Positions 58,308-64,000 of a stretch of 64,000 bases of DNA are shown piece after piece. The notes under the pieces are model-generated. The model ran no database searches, had not been told where the DNA came from, and worked only from the letters and a program-made list of their open reading frames with translations. The position numbers were made by a program, and so were the translations under genes. Source of the DNA: CADEDH01 sp041394285 (GTDB lineage Bacteria > Actinomycetota > Acidimicrobiia > Acidimicrobiales > SZUA-35); the NCBI GenBank assembly GCA_041394285.1, contig JAWKIL010000015.1, positions 1-64,000 of the forward strand, in the 5' to 3' direction. Within the stretch, counting starts at the first letter, position 1. Each line of letters opens with the position of its first letter.

Positions 58308-59702
58308 GTGAGTGACATGGACACGATCATCAGGGGTGGCACGGTGGTCACCGGGGGTACCGAGGCCACGGTCGACGTGGGCATCCGGGACGGGCTGATC
58401 GCCCAGCTCGGGGGCGACATGTCGGCCCCCGACGAGATCGACGCCACCGGGCGCTACGTGCTGCCGGGCGGGATCGACGCCCATGTGCACCTGACCCCCG
58501 CCGGTCCGGGCCTGTACTCCTGGACCGACGATTTCACCGTCGGGACCCGGGCCGCGGCCGCCGGCGGCATCACCACCGTGGGCAACATGACGTTCCCCCA
58601 CGGTGGGCAGCCGATGGCGGACGGCCTGGCCCGCGACATCGCCGACGCCGAGGCCAACGCCGTGATCGACTGGTTCCTCCATCCCGTGCTCATGAACCCC
58701 GACGAGGCCGAGGTGGCGTCGATCGAGTCCCTGGCCGCCGAGGGCCACACCAGCATCAAGGTGTTCCTCTCCTTCCGCCGCTTCGACCGCAACGTCGACG
58801 GCTACCTGCGGGCCATGCAGGCGGCGGCCGCGGCGGGAACGGTGGTGATGGTCCACTGCGAGGACCCGGCCATCATGCACTGCTGCGGCACGGCCCTGGC
58901 CGAGGCCGGCCTCGACGACGCCCGCTACTACCCCGACAGCCGCCCGGTGGAAGCCGAGCGGATCTCCACCGAGCGGGCCGTGGGCTACTGCGCCACCACC
59001 GGGGCCGCCACCTATGTGGTCCACCTGTCGAGCGAGGCGGCGTTGAACGCCTGCCGGGCCGGCCGGGCCCGGGGCCTGCCCCTGTACGTGGAGACCCGGC
59101 CGATCTACCTCCATCTGAACCGCGACCGCTACGCCGAGCCCGACGGGGCCAAGTACGCCGGGGCCCCGCCGCTACGATCCGACACCGACCGCGACGCCCT
59201 GTGGGCCGGCCTGGCCGACGGCTCGATCAGCACCATCTGCACCGATCACGCCCCGTGGACGATGGAGCAGAAGCTCGATCCCACGCTCAAGGCGGCTGAC
59301 CTGCGCCAGGGCATGGCCGAGCTGGAGATCATGCTGCCGGTCCTGTGGAGCGAGGGGGTGGCCAAGGGCCGCCTGTCGGTGGCCCGCTTCGTCGACGTCA
59401 CGTCGACGCAGACGGCCAAGCTGTTCGGGCTCTACCCCCGCAAGGGCACGATCGCCCCCGGCTCGGACGCCGACGTGGTGGTGTGGGACCCGGACGCCAC
59501 CCGGGTGATCGACGGGGCGTCGATGGAGTCGAAGGCGGGCTGGTCGCTCTACGACGGCTGGGAGACCACCGGCTGGCCGGCCGTGGTGCTGAACCGGGGT
59601 CGGGTGGTGGCCCGGGCTTCGGCCGACGGCACCCGCACCGAGGTGGTGGCCGCCCCCGGCCAGGGTCGGGCGGTGCCCCGCCGCCGGTTCTCCCGCCCCT
59701 GA
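58308..59702 (+). CDS. Dihydropyrimidinase/hydantoinase-type amidohydrolase
   Basis: A cyclic-amide hydrolase of 464 residues with a binuclear metal centre. HxH is His59 and His61 in GIDAHVHLT; the bridging carboxylated Lys is Lys151 in TSIKVFLSF; other ligands lie in MVHCEDPA, VVHLSSEAA and CTDHAPW. It may open dihydropyrimidines, hydantoins or related rings. The end KGTIAPGSDADVVVWDP is typical. No pyrimidine-catabolism partner is adjacent, so the substrate is uncertain. The frame runs on into the third palindromic repeat after the stop. Confidence 0.9.
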   Translation: MSDMDTIIRGGTVVTGGTEATVDVGIRDGLIAQLGGDMSAPDEIDATGRYVLPGGIDAHVHLTPAGPGLYSWTDDFTVGTRAAAAGGITTVGNMTFPHGGQPMADGLARDIADAEANAVIDWFLHPVLMNPDEAEVASIESLAAEGHTSIKVFLSFRRFDRNVDGYLRAMQAAAAAGTVVMVHCEDPAIMHCCGTALAEAGLDDARYYPDSRPVEAERISTERAVGYCATTGAATYVVHLSSEAALNACRAGRARGLPLYVETRPIYLHLNRDRYAEPDGAKYAGAPPLRSDTDRDALWAGLADGSISTICTDHAPWTMEQKLDPTLKAADLRQGMAELEIMLPVLWSEGVAKGRLSVARFVDVTSTQTAKLFGLYPRKGTIAPGSDADVVVWDPDATRVIDGASMESKAGWSLYDGWETTGWPAVVLNRGRVVARASADGTRTEVVAAPGQGRAVPRRRFSRP

Positions 59703-59735
59703 GCGCCCCCGGCTCCCGGCCGGGCGCCGAACCGT

Positions 59736-59834
59736 GCGACGGAACTCGCGCCCCGCCGCCGATCTGCGCGACCTTTTCGACGGATTCCGCAGAGTTCGCG
59801 ACGCAGTTCGCTGGTGGGGCTCGAGTTCCGTCGC
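59736..59834. repeat. Palindromic intergenic element, diverged copy 3
   Basis: GCGACGGAACTCG (59736-59748) pairs with CGAGTTCCGTCGC (59822-59834). Internal CTGCGCGAC and GCGACGCAG also match. It has the same plan and core words (CGCGCCCC, TTTTCGACGGA) as the elements at 66-154 and 697-785 but with different outer arms. Confidence 0.75.
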
Positions 59835-59929
59835 GCAGATGGGCGAGGTCCGACGGCGTCCCCCCCAACCCATGCACTACACCTCGGCCTGGTCGCTGCG
59901 CGAGACTGCCTGACGATGAGGTTCACGCC

Positions 59930-61090
59930 ATGGCTATGAGGTTCACACCGACGGAGATGACGCCGGCCGAGCGGGCGCTGCAGGCCGAGGTCCGCGAGTT
60001 CCTGGCGGCCGAGATGCCGGGTGGGGGCGCCGACGGCAGCCCCGACCGGGCGCTCGGCATGGGGGCGGGCAAGAACAAGGAGTTCTCGAAGAAGCTGGCC
60101 GAACGGGGCTGGGTGGGCATGGCCATGCCCAAGCGCTACGGGGGCCACGACCGCAACGCCGTCGACCGCTTCATCGTGGTGGAGGAACTGCTGCGGTCCG
60201 GCGCCCCCATCGGCTACCACTGGGTGTCCGACCGCCAGACCGCCTCGGTGATCCTCAAGTTCGGCACCGACGAGCAGAAGGAGCGGTTCATCCCCCCGAT
60301 CTGCCGGGGCGAGCTGGGCTTCTCGATCGGTATGAGCGAGCCCGACTCGGGCTCCGACCTGGCGTCGGTCAGCACCCGGGCCACCCGGGCCGAGGGCGGC
60401 TGGCTCCTCAACGGCACGAAGATCTGGACCAGCGGGGCCCACGAGAACGACTGGTTCATCGTGCTGTGCCGCACGTCCCCCATGGAGGACGGCAACAAGC
60501 ACCAGGGCCTGAGCCAGCTCCTGGTCGACCTGAACTCGGAGGGTCTGGAGAAGAACGGGATCCCGTTCCTCGACGGCAGCCCCGGCTTCAACGAGGTCGT
60601 GTTCCACGACGTGTTCGTGCCCGACGAGAACGTGGTGGGCGAGCTGGGCATGGGCTGGGCCCAGAACACCGCCGAGATGGCCTACGAGCGGGGCGGGCCC
60701 GACCGCTGGCTCAGCGCCTACGGGGTGGTGGAGGAGCTGATGCGCCACCACGCCGGCACCCCGATGGAGGACCGGGTGGCCGAGGTGCTGGGCTGGGCCA
60801 CGGCCCGGTTCTTCGGGCTCCACAACATGAGCTTCGCCGTGGCCCGCATGATCGACACCGGCCAGGCCCCCTCGATCGAGGCGGCCCTGGTGAAGGAGAT
60901 GGGCACCCGTTTCGAGCAGGACGTGCTGCTGCGCCTGCTCGAGTTCGTGGAGGAGGAGCCCGACCCCCAGTCGATGCTGCTCTACCAGCGGCTGCTGGCC
61001 AAGGCCATCCTCACCGGCCCGTCGTTCACCATCCGGGGCGGCACCGTCGAGGTGCTCCGCTCCGTCGCCTCGAAGGGACTGCGCGCATGA
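59930..61090 (+). CDS. Acyl-CoA dehydrogenase, heteromer subunit 1 (FadE28/26-like)
   Basis: A 386-residue FAD enzyme acting on a CoA ester. FSIGMSEPDSGSDLASV and GTKIWTSGAHEND bind FAD and substrate. The C-terminal FTIRGGTVEVLRSVASKGL replaces the usual YGGTSEIQRN. ATG 59930 has GATGAGG 8 bases upstream. A 22-base duplication (ATGAGGTTCACGCC, ATGAGGTTCACACC) spans the start, giving a second in-frame ATG at 59936. The next gene overlaps by 4 bases and encodes the typical short beta partner, so an alpha2-beta2 FadE like ChsE1-ChsE2 is likely. Confidence 0.9.
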   Translation: MAMRFTPTEMTPAERALQAEVREFLAAEMPGGGADGSPDRALGMGAGKNKEFSKKLAERGWVGMAMPKRYGGHDRNAVDRFIVVEELLRSGAPIGYHWVSDRQTASVILKFGTDEQKERFIPPICRGELGFSIGMSEPDSGSDLASVSTRATRAEGGWLLNGTKIWTSGAHENDWFIVLCRTSPMEDGNKHQGLSQLLVDLNSEGLEKNGIPFLDGSPGFNEVVFHDVFVPDENVVGELGMGWAQNTAEMAYERGGPDRWLSAYGVVEELMRHHAGTPMEDRVAEVLGWATARFFGLHNMSFAVARMIDTGQAPSIEAALVKEMGTRFEQDVLLRLLEFVEEEPDPQSMLLYQRLLAKAILTGPSFTIRGGTVEVLRSVASKGLRA

Positions 61091-62187
61091 CGGCCACCGA
61101 CTCCACCACCGATCCGGGGATGGTCGACGAGCTCCTCGTCGACTCCGCCTACCGGCTGTTCGCCGGGGTGTGCAGCTTCGAGGCCGTGCAGAAGGCCGAG
61201 GCCGACGGCTGGGCCCCCGCCATCTGGGACGCCGTGGCCGAGGCCGGGTTCGCCTGGATCGGCGTGCCCGACACCGCCGGGGGCTCCGGCGGCACCCTGG
61301 CCGACGCCTGCGCCGTGCTGCTGGCCGCCGGCACCCACGCCGCTCCCATCCCGCTGGCCGAGACCGGCATCCTGGGCGGGTGGCTCCTGGCCGGCGCCGG
61401 GTTGCCCCTGCCCGACGGGCCGGTGAGCGTGGTGCCCGGCGCCGCCGGCGACAGCCTGTCGGCCACCCTCAACGGCGACGGCTCGGTCACCCTGGCCGGG
61501 ACGGCCGTCCGGGTGCCGTGGTCCCGGCGGGCCGACCGGATCGCCGCCCTGGTCGCCACGGCCGACGGGCCCCGGGTGGTCTCGATCGCCGCCGGCTCCG
61601 GCTCGGTGCGGCCCGCTACCAACGTGGCCGGCGAGCCGAGGGACGACCTCGACCTCACCGGTGTGACCGTCCCGGCCGACTCGGTGGGCACCCCGGCGGC
61701 CGAGGTCACGGCCGACAACCTCCGTCTGCGGGGGGCGCTGAGCCGGGTGATGCTGATGGCCGGCGCGCTGGAGGCGATGAGCAGGCTGACCGTGGAGTAC
61801 ACCGAGCAGCGCCAGCAGTTCGGCCGGCCGGTGGCCCGGTTCCAGGCCGTGCAGCAGCACCTGGTGTGGGGGGCCCAGGACGCCGCCATCACCAAGATGG
61901 CGGCCCAGGTGGCGGCCCGGGACGCGTCCCGGGACTTCGGGGCGGCCACCTTCCAGATCGCCTCGGCCCGCACCATCGCCGAGGGCTGCGCCTCCACCGC
62001 CACCCGTTGGGCCCACCAGGCCCACGGCGCCATGGGCATGACCCAGGAGTACGCCCTCCACCACCTGTCACGGCGGCTGTGGTCGTGGCGCCAGGAGTGG
62101 GCCACCCCGAACGAGTGGGCCGTGCGGGTCGGTCGGATGGCCGAAGCCGGCGGCGCCGACAACCTGTTCCCGCTGATCACCGGTTGA
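61087..62187 (+). CDS. Acyl-CoA dehydrogenase, heteromer subunit 2 (FadE29/27-like)
   Basis: A 366-residue partner subunit. The N-terminal FAD motif region is shortened (DTAGGSGGTLADACAVL) and the middle beta domain is reduced. The C-terminal half keeps YTEQRQQFGRPVARFQAVQQHL and HQAHGAMGMTQEYALHHL, features of the non-canonical FadE partners that share one active site per dimer. The ATG overlaps the previous stop. The substrate is unknown; in mycobacteria such pairs act on sterol side-chain CoA esters. Two palindromic repeats follow its stop. Confidence 0.9.
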   Translation: MTATDSTTDPGMVDELLVDSAYRLFAGVCSFEAVQKAEADGWAPAIWDAVAEAGFAWIGVPDTAGGSGGTLADACAVLLAAGTHAAPIPLAETGILGGWLLAGAGLPLPDGPVSVVPGAAGDSLSATLNGDGSVTLAGTAVRVPWSRRADRIAALVATADGPRVVSIAAGSGSVRPATNVAGEPRDDLDLTGVTVPADSVGTPAAEVTADNLRLRGALSRVMLMAGALEAMSRLTVEYTEQRQQFGRPVARFQAVQQHLVWGAQDAAITKMAAQVAARDASRDFGAATFQIASARTIAEGCASTATRWAHQAHGAMGMTQEYALHHLSRRLWSWRQEWATPNEWAVRVGRMAEAGGADNLFPLITG

Positions 62188-62193
62188 CCGTTC

Positions 62194-62244
62194 CCGATCT
62201 CGTGTCGGAGACCGTCACCCCTGACGTCCCCCGACACCAGATCC
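62194..62244. repeat. Palindromic repeat, family 2, copy C
   Basis: GATCTCGTGTCGG pairs with CCGACACCAGATC with one mismatch. The core ACCGTCACCCCTGACGT is shared with copies A and B at 44002-44112. Confidence 0.75.
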
Positions 62245-62252
62245 CGGTCGAG

Positions 62253-62305
62253 GCGATCTCGTGTCCGGAACCGTCACCCGCGGCGGGCTCGGACATCAGA
62301 TCCCG
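62253..62305. repeat. Palindromic repeat, family 2, copy D
   Basis: GATCTCGTGTCCG pairs with CGGACATCAGATC with one mismatch. The core ACCGTCACCCGCGGCGG is conserved. As at 44 kb, two copies are in tandem just after a stop codon. Confidence 0.75.
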
Positions 62306-62323
62306 GGTTCGGGGTGGGGGGAG

Positions 62324-62329
62324 TAAGGT
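62324..62329 (+). promoter_or_regulatory. -10 box TAAGGT, near-leaderless start
   Basis: TAAGGT lies 9 bases before the ATG at 62339. GGAG in between may help if a short leader is made. Confidence 0.45.
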
Positions 62330-62338
62330 CGGAGCCCT

Positions 62339-63097
62339 ATGACGTCGAAGATCGCAGTGATCACGGGGGGCGGCACCGGCGTGGGCCGGGCCGCCGCCCT
62401 GGGTTTGGCCGCCGACGGGTGGTCGGTCGTGGTGGCCGGGCGCCGCCCGGAGCCCCTGGACGAGACGGTGGCCGCCATGGCCGCCACCGGCGGGGGTGGC
62501 GACGGCCTGGCCGTGGTGGCCGACGTGTCGAAGGAGGACGACGTCGAGCGCCTGTTCGCCGCCACCATCGAGCGCTTCGGCCGGGTCGACATGCTGTTCA
62601 ACAACGCCGGCCGGGGCGGGGCCCCCAAGCCGTTCGACGAGCTCACCTTCGACGAGTGGCGCAAGGTGGTGGACCTCAACCTCAACGGCGCCTTCCTCTG
62701 CGCCCGGGCCGCCATGGGCCAGATGAAGCGGCAGAGCCCGAAGGGGGGCCGGATCATCAACAACGGCTCGATCTCGGCCCACACCCCCCGGCCCAACTCG
62801 GCGGCATACACGTCGACCAAGCACGCCATGACCGGGCTCACCAAGTCGCTGGCCCTCGACGGCCGCCCCCACGGGATCGCCTGCGGCCAGATCGACATCG
62901 GTAACGCCGAGACCCCGATGACGGCCCGCATGGCCGAGGGCGTGCCCCAGGCCGACGGCTCGATCCGAGCCGAGGCCCGCATGGCGGCCGACGACGTCGG
63001 CAAGGCCGTGGTCTACATGGCCAACCTGCCGCCCGAGGCCAACGTGCTGTTCATGACCGTGATGGCCACCGAGATGCCGTTCGTAGGAAGAGGCTGA
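62339..63097 (+). CDS. Short-chain dehydrogenase/reductase
   Basis: A 252-residue classical SDR. TGGGTGVGRAAALG is the cofactor loop, VVAGRRPEPL suggests NADP, and NNAGRGG, NNGSISA with catalytic Ser and AYTSTKHA with Tyr/Lys are intact. The end lacks the usual DGG motif: ANVLFMTVMATEMPFVGRG. It probably reduces or oxidises a hydroxyacyl-CoA or steroid-like ketone. The next acyl-CoA dehydrogenase starts 4 bases after its stop, so they form an operon. Confidence 0.9.
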   Translation: MTSKIAVITGGGTGVGRAAALGLAADGWSVVVAGRRPEPLDETVAAMAATGGGGDGLAVVADVSKEDDVERLFAATIERFGRVDMLFNNAGRGGAPKPFDELTFDEWRKVVDLNLNGAFLCARAAMGQMKRQSPKGGRIINNGSISAHTPRPNSAAYTSTKHAMTGLTKSLALDGRPHGIACGQIDIGNAETPMTARMAEGVPQADGSIRAEARMAADDVGKAVVYMANLPPEANVLFMTVMATEMPFVGRG

Positions 63098-63101
63098 AGC
63101 A

Positions 63102-64000
63102 ATGGCGTGGGACTTCGAGACCGATCCCGAGTACCAGCAACTGCTCGACTGGGCCGACCAGTTCGTGCGCAACGAGGTGGAACCGCTCGACCTCGTGCTG
63201 GGCAACCCGTACGACAAGAGCGACCAGCGGGCCATGGCCGTCGCCCGGCCCCTGCAGCAGCAGGTCCGGGACCACGGCCTGTGGGCCTGCCACCTCGGCC
63301 CCGAGCTGGGCGGCCCCGGCTTCGGCCAGGTGAAGCTGGCCCTGCTGAACGAGATCCTGGGCCGGTCCCGGTGGGCCCCCACGATCTTCGGCTGCCAGGC
63401 ACCGGACTCGGGCAACGCCGAGATCCTGGCCCACTACGGCACCGAGGAGCAGAAGGCGAAGTATCTCCAGCCGCTGCTCAACGGTGAGATCTCGTCGTGC
63501 TACTCGATGACCGAGCCCCACGCCGGCGCCGACCCGACCCTGTTCACCACGTCGGCCGTACGCGACGGCGACGAGTGGGTGATCAACGGGCACAAGTGGT
63601 TCTCGTCCAACGCCCGGTATTCGGAGTTCCTCATCGTGATGGCGGTGACGAACCCCGACATCAGCGCCTACCAGGGCATGTCGATGTTCATCGTGCCGGC
63701 CGACACGCCCGGGGTGAACATCATCCGCAACGTCGGCGTCGGCACCGAGCCCGAGGAGGAAGGCAGCCACGCCTACATCCACTACGACAACGTGCGGGTG
63801 CCGGCCGACCACGTGCTGGGGGGTGAGGGCCAGGCATTCGTGATCGCCCAGACCCGTCTCGGCGGGGGGCGCATCCACCATGCCATGCGGACCATCGCCC
63901 AGGTCCGCCAGGCCTTCGACATGATGTGCGAGCGGGCGCTCACCCGCCAGACCCGCACCGGCCCGCTGGCGTCGCTGCAGATGACCCAGGAGCGGATCGC
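63102..64000 (+). CDS. Acyl-CoA dehydrogenase (3' end beyond window)
   Basis: The frame from ATG 63102 stays open to the window end (299 codons seen). WACHLGPELGGPGFGQVKLA and CYSMTEPHAGADPTLF (FAD contacts) are followed by GHKWFSSNARYSEFLIVM and GGGRIHHAMRTIAQVRQAFD, the helix with the Arg/Gln pattern of long-chain and CaiA-like members. The spacing and the IHH motif recall the FadE group that uses branched or aryl substrates. The missing C-terminus contains the catalytic-Glu region, so activity cannot be checked here. Cotranscribed with the SDR. Confidence 0.9.
   Translation, partial: MAWDFETDPEYQQLLDWADQFVRNEVEPLDLVLGNPYDKSDQRAMAVARPLQQQVRDHGLWACHLGPELGGPGFGQVKLALLNEILGRSRWAPTIFGCQAPDSGNAEILAHYGTEEQKAKYLQPLLNGEISSCYSMTEPHAGADPTLFTTSAVRDGDEWVINGHKWFSSNARYSEFLIVMAVTNPDISAYQGMSMFIVPADTPGVNIIRNVGVGTEPEEEGSHAYIHYDNVRVPADHVLGGEGQAFVIAQTRLGGGRIHHAMRTIAQVRQAFDMMCERALTRQTRTGPLASLQMTQERI

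Overview
The window is 64 kb of very GC-rich DNA packed with genes that overlap by a few bases or are separated by short gaps. It suggests a free-living actinobacterium, most likely an uncultivated member of the Acidimicrobiia. That assignment is an inference from family content: a monomeric isocitrate dehydrogenase, an F420/LLM-type oxidoreductase, a mycothiol-type DinB enzyme, many acyl-CoA dehydrogenase and acyl-CoA ligase paralogues, and frequent leaderless starts. I saw no rRNA, tRNA, CRISPR array, transposase or prophage gene. No stretch longer than about 300 bases lacks a gene.

1-14.4 kb is mainly metabolism. It holds isocitrate dehydrogenase; boxC and boxB of aerobic benzoyl-CoA epoxidation behind a strong-looking promoter; a membrane GGDEF-EAL protein; a thioesterase / short-chain dehydrogenase / cytochrome P450 / PLP-lyase operon; type II dehydroquinase; and a drug-efflux-type MFS transporter with a candidate operator.

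14.5-30.5 kb is the unusual part: a single-strand locus for SipW-type secretion and surface-fibre assembly. It encodes four TasA/CalY-like exported proteins, two archaeal/ER-type (Ser-His-Asp) signal peptidases and a giant beta-helix surface protein. Both peptidases are fusions. One continues into a multi-membrane-segment sensor, GAF, GGDEF and a degenerate EAL domain. The other continues into a second, substrate-type signal segment followed by DUF2341 and LamG surface modules. The giant protein carries eight 57-residue repeats, and its reading frame is broken twice inside them. My reading is a c-di-GMP-linked system for maturing fibres or adhesins.

30.6-46.9 kb holds a LigU/LigI pair (4-oxalomesaconate tautomerase and 2-pyrone-4,6-dicarboxylate hydrolase type) in an operon with an acyl-CoA dehydrogenase and an LLM oxidoreductase. 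It also holds an HSL-type esterase, an EamA transporter with an acyl-CoA ligase, the ATP-grasp/alpha-E pair, an enoyl-CoA hydratase with a nitroreductase, a GNAT enzyme, an amidase and a Nudix hydrolase.

47-64 kb is CoA-ester catabolism. It includes a thiolase-fold protein without its nucleophilic Cys, a DUF35 protein and two MaoC-like proteins (resembling the Ltp2/ChsH1/ChsH2 retro-aldolase set of steroid side-chain degradation), a FadD3-like ligase, a metallo-beta-lactamase-fold hydrolase, a nitroreductase-SRPBCC fusion, a dihydropyrimidinase-type amidohydrolase, a paired FadE heteromer and a further acyl-CoA dehydrogenase cut by the window end. Together these suggest breakdown of aromatic and possibly sterol- or terpenoid-like compounds.

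Two genome-wide features stand out. At least fifteen genes begin 5-10 bases after a TAnnnT -10 box and lack a Shine-Dalgarno sequence, which indicates leaderless transcripts. Several families of long palindromic repeats sit between genes.
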